Of a stretch of 42,479 bases of DNA, positions 35,335-42,441 are shown in pieces. The number at the start of each line of letters is the position of its first letter. The first letter of the stretch is position 1. The position numbers and the translations under genes are program-made. The stretch covers positions 1-42,479 of the forward strand of contig CAIQQO010000160.1 in the NCBI GenBank assembly GCA_903873965.1, in the 5' to 3' direction. The notes below the pieces were generated by a model. That model ran no database searches, was not told where the DNA came from, and saw only the letters and a list, made by a program, of their open reading frames with translations. This DNA comes from an uncultured bacterium (GTDB taxonomy: Bacteria > Chloroflexota > Anaerolineae > J036 > Brachytrichaceae).

Positions 35335-37488
35335 ATGAGTGATCAAACCGCTAACTCTCAAAACGCCTCTATTCTGAATGGGCGATATCGCCTGCTCGCG
35401 ATTGTTGCTGGCGGTGGGATGGCGACCGTGTATAAGGCGCAGGATACCTTGCTGAATCGCGTGGTAGCCATCAAGACACTTCGTGAAAAATTTGCACAGG
35501 ACCCGCAGTTTGTGCAGCGATTTCGCGAAGAAGCACAGGCAGCCGCAAATCTGAACCACCCGAATATCGTTACTATTTTTGATGTAGGTAGCGATCAAGG
35601 CAACGGCAAAGAGCGCAATTACATCGTGATGGAGTTCGTGGAAGGCCAGGATCTCAAGACAGCTATTCGCGAACGCGTCATTGCCAATGAATTGTTCAGC
35701 ATCGAGGAGGCCGTTGGAATTGCGCGGCAAGTCAGTGAGGGGGTTGGCTATGCGCACCGGCGAGGTCTGGTCCACTGCGATCTAAAGCCGCAAAATGTCA
35801 TCCTGAACCCTGATGGCCGCGCCAAGGTGGCAGATTTCGGCATTGCACGGGCATACACGGCAATGGTGGCCGAGCGCGTTGACGTGGTATGGGGTACACC
35901 GCAGTACTTTTCCCCTGAGCAGGCAGTGGGCAATGCGCCTACTCCGGCCAGCGATGTCTACAGCATCGGCATCATGTTGTACGAAATGCTGAGTGGTCGA
36001 TTGCCCTTTGAATCGCGCGATGCGCGCGAATTGGCGCGCATGCACATGACGGTTGAACCCCCGGCATTGCACACTTTGAACCCAAGTGTGCCATTGCAGC
36101 TTGAGGCCATTGTGCGGCGGATGCTGGCTAAAGATGCGAGCAACCGTTATCGTGATGCGGATCAGGTGGCGCGCGTACTGGCTTCTTATATTCAGCAGGG
36201 CGATGAACAGACTTTGCATTCACCTCTTACCCCTCCAGTTGATGCTGGCTCGGTTCGTCTACCGGCGCAACGCTCTGGGGGGACATCGGTCAACCGGACT
36301 TCACAGACGCCGTCGCGTGTCACAACGCCGCCGCAGATCGTAACTGGAAGACCGTCCACGAGTGTTCCATCAGCTAACGCGCCACGCTTATCATCAAGGA
36401 ATGGCGTAAGTGTGACTGGCTCGATTGGACCATTAACTACAAGCGCTACTTCCCAGCAACCTGGTACTGACATCCTGCTTTGGCTGCTGTCGGGATTGGC
36501 ATTGCTTTGTGTGCTGGGGTTGATACCTGTTTGGGCGCTAGTGTCTCGCGCTTACAATCCACCGGGACAATCGCAAAACGCTGTAGGTCCCAACCAGCGT
36601 ACCCCTACCGTGTTTGTGACAGTGACTGCACCGATTGCAGCCAGTAAGCCCATTACGGTGCCTAATCTTGTGGGCATGAGTGCCGTCAAAGCGGCTCAGA
36701 ATCTGTCAACGCTTGGATTACAGTCACGTATCGTGGCAGAGCGCCCGGATGCAAAGGCGACTGAGGCGATAGTGGTTGAGCAACAACCTGCAGCCGGCGC
36801 GCTGGTGTTCGCCTCAAGTTCGGTGGAGCTTGTGGTAAGTAAACTCGTTCAGTCGCAACCCGTGCCGGGTGAGTTGATAGGACAGATGATGACTGATGAA
36901 CTTAGCCGGACTCTTAAAACCGTGGGATGGACTGTGGCGCTGGCAGAACAGTATAGTCTGCAGCCTGAAGGCACAATCATTGCGTTGAATCCTCCGGCAG
37001 GCACGCAACTATCTTTGAGTGATACTTTGCGGCTGACCCTTAGTTCTGGCGGGCGTGTTGACCTGAATGTGGATATGCAACCTATTGTGCTCGATTACGT
37101 CCGTTTCGGGCAGGATCAGTATAATCCGGGCCAATCGTTTCAATTTAGTGTGCAATGGCGCGCTACGGGCGCTGTCGGGCGTGATTATCGCGTGTTTGTG
37201 CATGTCCTGAAGCAGAATGGCACTCCTGTTGACGGTGTGCGTGCCAATGGTGATCGAATACCCATGAATAATGGCATAGCAGCGCCGACGGCTGGATGGA
37301 CAAATGGCACTATCGTGAATGACACCTTTGAAGTGACATTACCCGCCAATATGCCAGCGGGTAACTACCGTATTGAAATCGGTATGTATGACGATCAGGG
37401 TCGATTGCATGTCAATAACTACGGCTTCACGCCGGCTCAGCCAAATGGTGTCAACAGCATCTTGTTGCGCACTATTCGAGTTGGATAA
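35335..37488 (+). CDS. Transmembrane Ser/Thr protein kinase with PASTA repeats and a C-terminal GT-C-type beta-sandwich domain
   Basis: A 717-residue PknB/PrkC-like receptor kinase. The cytoplasmic Hanks domain (17-285) has VAGGGMATVYKA (P-loop), VAIK (Lys47), HCDLKPQN (Asp149, Lys151, Asn154) and ADFGIAR (167 onward). The catalytic-loop HRD is HCD (Cys148), a non-RD form. A Thr/Ser/Pro juxtamembrane stretch (290-378) and one membrane helix (about 381-402) follow. Outside lie PASTA 1 (439-503, TVPNLVGMSAVKAAQNL) and a weaker PASTA 2 (508-571). The last module (581-717) contains DYRVFVHVLKQNGTPVDG, WTNGTIVNDTFEV and PANMPAGNYRIEIGMYDDQGR, like the ends of the GT-C proteins. It probably senses wall or glycan and phosphorylates cytoplasmic targets. 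No partner phosphatase is in view. Confidence 0.93.
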   Translation: MSDQTANSQNASILNGRYRLLAIVAGGGMATVYKAQDTLLNRVVAIKTLREKFAQDPQFVQRFREEAQAAANLNHPNIVTIFDVGSDQGNGKERNYIVMEFVEGQDLKTAIRERVIANELFSIEEAVGIARQVSEGVGYAHRRGLVHCDLKPQNVILNPDGRAKVADFGIARAYTAMVAERVDVVWGTPQYFSPEQAVGNAPTPASDVYSIGIMLYEMLSGRLPFESRDARELARMHMTVEPPALHTLNPSVPLQLEAIVRRMLAKDASNRYRDADQVARVLASYIQQGDEQTLHSPLTPPVDAGSVRLPAQRSGGTSVNRTSQTPSRVTTPPQIVTGRPSTSVPSANAPRLSSRNGVSVTGSIGPLTTSATSQQPGTDILLWLLSGLALLCVLGLIPVWALVSRAYNPPGQSQNAVGPNQRTPTVFVTVTAPIAASKPITVPNLVGMSAVKAAQNLSTLGLQSRIVAERPDAKATEAIVVEQQPAAGALVFASSSVELVVSKLVQSQPVPGELIGQMMTDELSRTLKTVGWTVALAEQYSLQPEGTIIALNPPAGTQLSLSDTLRLTLSSGGRVDLNVDMQPIVLDYVRFGQDQYNPGQSFQFSVQWRATGAVGRDYRVFVHVLKQNGTPVDGVRANGDRIPMNNGIAAPTAGWTNGTIVNDTFEVTLPANMPAGNYRIEIGMYDDQGRLHVNNYGFTPAQPNGVNSILLRTIRVG

Positions 37489-37524
37489 AACACTTGTTAC
37501 ATCGCTGTTTCGCTAATGACGCTC

Positions 37525-39105
37525 CTATCGCTCGATGCGAGGATTGATCCAGCAGATAGCGGCCTGGGTTGTTGTGGGAATTCCTACGGCTTCAATGGTG
37601 AAAATTCCGGTCTGACCGACGTAACGGGAAAGGTTAATGTTCCAGTCAAGCAGCGTGCCATCGTAAACCTTGGCCTTTTCTGCTATGACAGTGTTATTGA
37701 AAAATACCCGCAATGTGACGGAACCGGCGGTAGCACCTTTTAGGAAGCCAATACGCGTGAGTAATTGGTCGCCACTCTTTAACTCGACTGGAACAGAGAA
37801 GTCACCGTATATTGCTCCAGAGGCTTCGAGGCGCGGATGAGTCTCAATGACTTTCAGTTGTAAACTGCTATCCTCCAGTGTTAGTCCATCGCGGCTGGTG
37901 GCATAACCGAGTGCTTTGGACTCAGATCCACCGAAAAATATCAATTCATTCGAGTCGTTGTACCAGTGCGCCGATGATGCGTTATCGGCGAAGGAATAGA
38001 TGAGTTCGCCTGGTGTGACGTCGATGACGATGACGCGCGACGTGTTGCTGCCATCATTCGAGTTGACGGAAAGTGTGTAGGTTGTAACTTCGGTAGGACA
38101 TACATCTTTCTGCGAAACCGATGATACGGCAACGTCGCTGAGGAAGACACCCGCCACCTCGGTGGTTGCCCAATGCAGGACGGTGCAACTGCCGCGTGAA
38201 ATTGATGTGGTAGCGGCGCTGAATTCAATGGGCTGGGTTGGCGTTAAGGTTGGCGGTACAGTCGGCAGAGGCGTTGGCGCAGGCAACGCGATGACGACTG
38301 TTAAGGCATTACCGAAAATGACATTGTTCGGCGCGGCGAAGCGCCATTCTGCACTGATCTCTCCGCTGCCGGACGAGGGCGCCTGCAATGGCACACTGAT
38401 GTCAATAACTTCATTTGGTTTGGCAATGCCCACGGGAACCGATGCTGGTCCACCCAGTTGATTTCCTGACCCGAATATAAGCTTGTAGCTGCTATCCCAC
38501 GTGCATGTTCCGGTATTGCGCACGCGCCATATCTTTGTGAAGCTGCTCTGTAAAGGTATTGCAGTACCATCCGGCACTGTGACATCGGCGATGAATTGAA
38601 CGTTAAGCGTGCAACCATCAAGTCCAAGTGCCCCGTCCAGTGTTGTTGACGTACCTGCAGGCGGGGTAGGTGTGCTGCCGTAAGGTGAGTTTGGAGTGTT
38701 TACAAGCCTGACTGGATCGGGTGCTGATGTCTGATGACTTGAAAGCAGCGTTATCCCAACCGGTATGCTTGAGGCATCATTTTTATCATAGGCGCGCGCG
38801 ATGAGATTGAGAGGGCCATCGATCAACGGTGTATAGTAAATGATAGTCTGATAGGAATCGGTTTCCTGCGTGTTATTGCTGACAGCCACCAGAGTGCCAT
38901 TGACACTGAGTTCCACTCGCGCCACACCAGCCGGGGCTGTTGCTGATACCAGTACCTGGATTGACTTGCCATAGGACACTGTTGTGTTGTTCTCCGGCGC
39001 CGATACCGTCACAGTCACCGGTGCTGTAGCGGGTCCGCCTATTCGACAAGCTATTAATAAACTACAGCAGCACACTGCCGCAAACAAGCGGGCTTCTATT
39101 TTCAT
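37525..39105 (-). CDS. Lipoprotein with Ig-like and NBR1-type Ig domains
   Basis: A 526-residue exported lipoprotein with lipobox LLIAC near residue 20. In order it has an Ig-like beta domain (about 30-125: VSAPENNTTVSYGKSIQVLVSATAPAGVARVELSVNG), a Pro/Thr linker, an NBR1-type Ig domain (about 160-275: FTKIWRVRNTGTCTWDSSYKLIFGSGN and WRFAAPNNVIFG), a second Pro/Thr linker (PAPTPLPTVPPTLTPTQP), another beta domain (about 300-365), and a C-terminal beta sandwich with no family I recognise. NBR1-Ig domains on surface proteins with such linkers are common in Chloroflexota. GGAG lies about 6 bp before the ATG at 39105, which fixes the start. The role is probably adhesive or structural, with no catalytic motif. 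Confidence 0.82.
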   Translation of the reverse strand: MKIEARLFAAVCCCSLLIACRIGGPATAPVTVTVSAPENNTTVSYGKSIQVLVSATAPAGVARVELSVNGTLVAVSNNTQETDSYQTIIYYTPLIDGPLNLIARAYDKNDASSIPVGITLLSSHQTSAPDPVRLVNTPNSPYGSTPTPPAGTSTTLDGALGLDGCTLNVQFIADVTVPDGTAIPLQSSFTKIWRVRNTGTCTWDSSYKLIFGSGNQLGGPASVPVGIAKPNEVIDISVPLQAPSSGSGEISAEWRFAAPNNVIFGNALTVVIALPAPTPLPTVPPTLTPTQPIEFSAATTSISRGSCTVLHWATTEVAGVFLSDVAVSSVSQKDVCPTEVTTYTLSVNSNDGSNTSRVIVIDVTPGELIYSFADNASSAHWYNDSNELIFFGGSESKALGYATSRDGLTLEDSSLQLKVIETHPRLEASGAIYGDFSVPVELKSGDQLLTRIGFLKGATAGSVTLRVFFNNTVIAEKAKVYDGTLLDWNINLSRYVGQTGIFTIEAVGIPTTTQAAICWINPRIER

Positions 39106-39268
39106 AGGTCTCCTTTTACGAAAGGTAGTGTGATGTTTGGGAAGAATGTCGGATAGTAAGTCGCTATTGTAAGCGCTAAGGAAAATTGAAAAAGCTACTT
39201 GTAAGTAGAGATAACGTGCACGTGAAATCCATGCAACGTGTGCGAGGTTGATACAATACCCCACCAGC
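39106..39268. promoter_or_regulatory. Divergent control region with two palindromes
   Basis: The 163 bp between the NBR1-Ig lipoprotein (leftward) and the amidotransferase-like gene (rightward) hold CTACTT-GT-AAGTAG (39195-39208) and ACGTGCACGT (39214-39223). TACAAT on the plus strand (39252-39257) lies 11 bp before the rightward ATG. TACAAT on the minus strand (39171-39166) lies about 60 bp before the leftward ATG. The palindromes are candidate operators. No regulator is identified. Confidence 0.35.
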
Positions 39269-39991
39269 ATGAACAAGCCTAAGATATTGATACCGACGCC
39301 TATTCAGTTCAACACCCCCCGATCTTTCAGCACAGGTCAGGGATATATCAACTCTCTCGTCAAAGCGGGAGGCGTTCCGATCATGGCGCCGGTAACGATC
39401 GATGAGCATGAACTCCGTTCACTGTTCAATATGGCTGATGGCGTGTTGCTTTCGGGAGGCGGTGATGTTGATCCAGGCGCTTATGGAGAAACTGCTCATG
39501 AAAAGACGGACTATATCGATAAGTCCCGCGATCTGACTGAGTTTCTGCTGACACGGTGGGCTGTTGCTGAAGACAAACCCATTTTCGGTATTTGTCGCGG
39601 TATCCAGGCGATGAACGTGGCTCTCGGTGGATCGCTTGTTCAGGATATTCCCTCGCAATGGGATGCTCCCGTGAAACACAACGGGCGATATGAGAATGCC
39701 ACCCGCGATGAAGTGCTGCATCATGTCTCGGTTGAGGGTGGTTCGCGTATCGAGAAAATCGTTGAGAATCGGCATGTTGGGGTGAATAGTTTCCATCATC
39801 AAGCCGTAAAGCGTCTTGCGGATGGATTCGTTATCACCTCCAGGGCTCCAGATGGTATTGTCGAAGGCATGGAAATGCCAGATAAACGTTTTGTTGTCAG
39901 TGTGCAATGGCACCCTGAAGAAATGACCACTGTAAGGGCTGATATGCTCAACTTGTTTGTGAAGTTCGTAGCTGCATCTGTTGTCGCCTAG
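39269..39991 (+). CDS. Class I glutamine amidotransferase-like hydrolase (peptidase C26, PuuD-like)
   Basis: A 240-residue protein of the gamma-glutamyl hydrolase group. The N-terminal KILIPTPIQ and ADGVLLSGGGDVDPGAYGE precede the nucleophile elbow FGICRGIQAMNVALGG (Cys109), then VNSFHHQAVKRLADG, and QWHPEE (His215, Glu217) completing the triad. The GICRGIQ form and the SGGGDVDP block are typical of gamma-glutamyl-GABA hydrolase PuuD and related enzymes, which release glutamate from gamma-glutamyl compounds. No puu or purine genes are nearby, so the substrate is open. The ATG at 39269 is preferred over a TTG 21 bp upstream. TACAAT lies 11 bp upstream and no Shine-Dalgarno is present. Confidence 0.88.
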   Translation: MNKPKILIPTPIQFNTPRSFSTGQGYINSLVKAGGVPIMAPVTIDEHELRSLFNMADGVLLSGGGDVDPGAYGETAHEKTDYIDKSRDLTEFLLTRWAVAEDKPIFGICRGIQAMNVALGGSLVQDIPSQWDAPVKHNGRYENATRDEVLHHVSVEGGSRIEKIVENRHVGVNSFHHQAVKRLADGFVITSRAPDGIVEGMEMPDKRFVVSVQWHPEEMTTVRADMLNLFVKFVAASVVA

Positions 39992-40102
39992 CGCAGCTTC
40001 TGGCTGCAATGTGGAGTGATTTGCCATGAGATAGGGCTTGACTTAAAATGACCGGACAGGACAAATAGCATTACTGATCTTTAACCAGATGGAATCGTTA
40101 CA

Positions 40103-40786
40103 ATGATCGACAATCCAAACCTTTTATTTGCTGTGGTTTTTATCTCTTTTCTTGTTGCAGTGGTCGTCATGGGCGCGATTGGCGCTGTGGTCGCCAGAAT
40201 AGTGAGTAGTTTCTTTGAGAAGAACGTACCCACTGATGCTGCCATGAAGGCGTTTGAGACGGCGCAGGCTGCAGCTCTCAACAGTCCTCAAAAAGCGATG
40301 ATGATTACACCCCAGGCTGAGCCATTTGTCATAGCGGGTGTCGGCTTTATTGTGGTGTTTATACTCACGAGTATTTTCGTCACACCGACATCGATCAAGA
40401 GTGAGACCGTGGCGCCACCCGTCGCCAAGGTTGCTGGTTTGGCAATAAGTGGTGATTTCACCAAAATCATTGCGGATTTGCCAAAAGGGAATGCGGACAA
40501 CGGTACCAAGCTATATAACTCCGGTGGGTGTGTCGGGTGCCACAGTCTGGAGAAGGACAAGCGCCTGGTCGGGCCTTCGTTCTATGGGGCGTTTGTGAGG
40601 GCTGCAACCCGCAAGCCTAACGTGGGCGCCAAAGAGTATACCTATGAAAGCATTGTGTCACCCAATGCCTTTGTCGTCGATGGCTATCAGTCTGGCTTGA
40701 TGCCTCCGACATTTGCCAAGACGCTCAGTGCTCAGGATATGGCCGATCTACTCGCATGGTTTGAGCGCGACCACAACCAGCAATAA
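40103..40786 (+). CDS. Membrane-anchored monoheme cytochrome c
   Basis: A 227-residue protein with two membrane helices (about 7-35 and 75-95) and a soluble C-terminal cytochrome c domain. Heme attachment is Cys143-x-x-Cys146-His147 in GGCVGCHSLEKDKRLVGPSF. The sixth ligand is probably Met200 in SGLMPPTF, and LSAQDMADLLAWF is the usual C-terminal helix. The heme domain would lie outside the membrane and pass electrons to or from a respiratory complex. The gene stands alone, with no oxidase or complex III genes in the window. It is followed 2 bp later by a DinB-like gene. A hydrophilic Ala-rich stretch (about 42-70) lies between the helices. Confidence 0.88.
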   Translation: MIDNPNLLFAVVFISFLVAVVVMGAIGAVVARIVSSFFEKNVPTDAAMKAFETAQAAALNSPQKAMMITPQAEPFVIAGVGFIVVFILTSIFVTPTSIKSETVAPPVAKVAGLAISGDFTKIIADLPKGNADNGTKLYNSGGCVGCHSLEKDKRLVGPSFYGAFVRAATRKPNVGAKEYTYESIVSPNAFVVDGYQSGLMPPTFAKTLSAQDMADLLAWFERDHNQQ

Positions 40787-40788
40787 CC

Positions 40789-41286
40789 ATGAGTGAATCC
40801 GCTTCCAGCAAAATGAATAAGCAAAAGCTGATCAGTAATCTTGAGGCTACTCAGGCTGCGATCGAGTCAGTAATTACGCTTCTTGAACCAGAGAAACTAA
40901 CTCAAGCGAACACGATAGGCGAGTGGTCGGCGAAAGATGCATTGGCGCATATCACGGCATGGACAGCACGGTGCATCACCGTGCTCTACCAGGCCGAGAA
41001 TCAGCAGGTTCCAGAAGACATCGATCGCATGTTTGATGATGGGGATGCGCTTAATGCAGAAGATTACGAACTTCAAAAAGACCGCCCCGCCGAGTTTGTG
41101 TTCCGAGATTTGCGCGGCGCACATCGTCAGTTGATAAAGCGCTTAAGCAGCTGGAAAGAAAGCGAGTTGTTTGATAGCCAGCACTTTGAATGGCTGCGCG
41201 GTCAGTCAGTCGGGCAGTTTATCGATGCGGTCATCGTTCAGCACGCTGTGGAGCATGTCCAACAAATTAAATCGCTGGCGTCATAA
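40789..41286 (+). CDS. DinB-like / ClbS-DfsB family protein
   Basis: A 165-residue four-helix-bundle protein of the DinB superfamily. It has KQKLISNLEATQAAIESVI at the start, then IGEWSAKDALAHITAWTARCITVL, where the His of LAHITAW is one expected metal ligand, and a C-terminal IVQHAVEHVQQI with further His residues. The EWSAKDALAHITAWE-type block marks the ClbS/DfsB-DUF1706 branch. Members are metal-binding proteins with thiol-transferase or colibactin-protecting hydrolase activities. No particular reaction can be assigned here. The start lies 2 bp after the cytochrome c stop. An efficient terminator follows about 20 bp after the stop. Confidence 0.78.
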   Translation: MSESASSKMNKQKLISNLEATQAAIESVITLLEPEKLTQANTIGEWSAKDALAHITAWTARCITVLYQAENQQVPEDIDRMFDDGDALNAEDYELQKDRPAEFVFRDLRGAHRQLIKRLSSWKESELFDSQHFEWLRGQSVGQFIDAVIVQHAVEHVQQIKSLAS

Positions 41287-41303
41287 TTGGCTGATATGAT
41301 CGA

Positions 41304-41337
41304 AGCCGGACTTCATTGAGAAGTCCGGCTTTTTTTG
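41304..41337 (+). terminator. Intrinsic terminator after the DinB-like gene
   Basis: AGCCGGACTT (41304-41313) pairs with AAGTCCGGCT (41321-41330) around a 7-nt loop and is followed by a run of T (41330-41336). It separates the cytochrome c/DinB transcript from ygfZ, whose coding region starts 23 bp later. Confidence 0.92.
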
Positions 41338-41359
41338 TTGTAAGAGGAATGTGTGCTTG

Positions 41360-42232
41360 ATGTTTATTGTTCCATTAACTGAAGTCTTCTCTTTGATTCG
41401 TGTGCGCGGGGCAAACCGAGTCGACTTTCTGCACCGTATGTCTACTGGCAATCTGCTGAAAATCCAACCTGGCACTGGCAGAACGACCGTTTTTACCACG
41501 CCAATAGGCCGCATGGTAGATCATGCCGTGGTTCTGGCATTTCCAGATACGCTTCTGCTAATATCCGGCGGTTATGGTCATAGTTCTCTCATGCGTTGGC
41601 TGCGCAAGTACATATTCTTCAACGATGATGTGCAGATGACTGATGAGACACACCAAAATACCCATTACGGTGTCTTTGGCGATGGCGCCAGCGAGTTCAT
41701 CGAGTCATATGCTGCTGGCGCAGCACGTTTGTCATTGCACTGTCATCAGAATATAGATAATACTTTGATTGTGGCGACAGCGCCATTAGCAGGACCGGCC
41801 TATTTTCTGATCAACCCACCATCCAGCCTGATGATGTCGCAGCAAGTTGACGATAGAGCACGATACGATGACCATAGAATCGCTGCCGGTTATCCTGCAT
41901 TTCCGAACGAGATCAATACCGACTATATTCCTCTTGAGGCAGGTTTGATTGATGCGATTAGTTTTACCAAAGGGTGTTACATTGGTCAGGAGATCATCGC
42001 TCGGATGGAATCGCGCGGGCAACTGGCCAGGCGTCTTGTTCGGCTCGATGTTGAGGGTGCAACGATGGCAGGTTCGGAATTACGAGTTGATGCAACAGCG
42101 GCAGGAAAAGTCACCAGTGTGAGTTCAGATGGTCGCCATGCACTCGGCTATGTGCGCAGTGCCTTTGTCGCGCATGGTCAACGGTTGGTGAGTGGTGATG
42201 ATGCCGTTTTGTATATTCACAATCCAGACTAA
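41360..42232 (+). CDS. ygfZ: YgfZ/GcvT-like folate-binding protein
   Basis: A 290-residue protein of the GcvT/YgfZ family, which binds tetrahydrofolate and helps build or repair certain Fe-S clusters. The defining motif is KGCYIGQEIIARMESRGQ (about 203-220), with the conserved Cys of K-G-C-Y-x-G-Q-E. The N-terminal VFSLIRVRGANRVDFLHRMSTGNL and the later HALGYVRSAF also fit. I start at ATG 41360, 12 bp after AGAGG. GTG at 41351 would lie too close to it. The length suits YgfZ and is shorter than GcvT (about 360). It stands alone between a terminator and the tRNA genes. No Fe-S assembly genes are in view. Confidence 0.9.
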   Translation: MFIVPLTEVFSLIRVRGANRVDFLHRMSTGNLLKIQPGTGRTTVFTTPIGRMVDHAVVLAFPDTLLLISGGYGHSSLMRWLRKYIFFNDDVQMTDETHQNTHYGVFGDGASEFIESYAAGAARLSLHCHQNIDNTLIVATAPLAGPAYFLINPPSSLMMSQQVDDRARYDDHRIAAGYPAFPNEINTDYIPLEAGLIDAISFTKGCYIGQEIIARMESRGQLARRLVRLDVEGATMAGSELRVDATAAGKVTSVSSDGRHALGYVRSAFVAHGQRLVSGDDAVLYIHNPD

Positions 42233-42285
42233 ATATGGTAAGATGAACAAGCTGAAATAAGTACAAATTTCGGCGCCTGAGTAGC

Positions 42286-42313
42286 TTGACAAACTACCGA
42301 TATTCGGTAAAAT
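42286..42313 (+). promoter_or_regulatory. Promoter of the tRNA-Phe/tRNA-Gly unit, with a palindrome in its spacer
   Basis: TTGACA (42286-42291) and TAAAAT (42308-42313) are 16 bp apart, with the start site expected near 42320 and tRNA-Phe at 42341. An inverted repeat TACCGA-TAT-TCGGTA (42295-42309) fills most of the spacer and touches the -10 box. The promoter is strong by sequence. An operator role for the palindrome is a guess. Confidence 0.8.
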
Positions 42314-42340
42314 TTTGTTGCTCAAGGCAGGCAGAGAATT

Positions 42341-42413
42341 GCCGACGTAGCTCAGTTGGTAGAGCACACGACTGAAAATCGTGGGGTCAACAGTCCGAGC
42401 CTGTTCGTCGGCA
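42341..42413 (+). tRNA. tRNA-Phe (anticodon GAA)
   Basis: A complete 73-nt cloverleaf. The acceptor stem is GCCGACG/CGTCGGC, the D stem GCTC/GAGC, the anticodon stem CACGA/TCGTG with loop CTGAAAA (anticodon GAA), the variable loop GGGTC, and the T stem AACAG/CTGTT. The discriminator base is A and the CCA end is not encoded. The T loop reads TCCGAGC, so position 55 is C where T (pseudouridine) is nearly universal. It is the first gene after the TTGACA/TAAAAT promoter. Confidence 0.96.
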
Positions 42414-42441
42414 CTTCACGATAAAACGTGATTAGGTAAAT

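Noticed and set aside
39992-40010. Terminator GCAGC-TTCTG-GCTGC just after the amidotransferase-like gene
   Set aside because: The stem is only 5 bp and no T-run follows.
39419-40027. A 202-codon open frame antisense to the amidotransferase-like gene
   Set aside because: There is no recognisable motif, and the plus-strand gene has its complete Cys-His-Glu triad.
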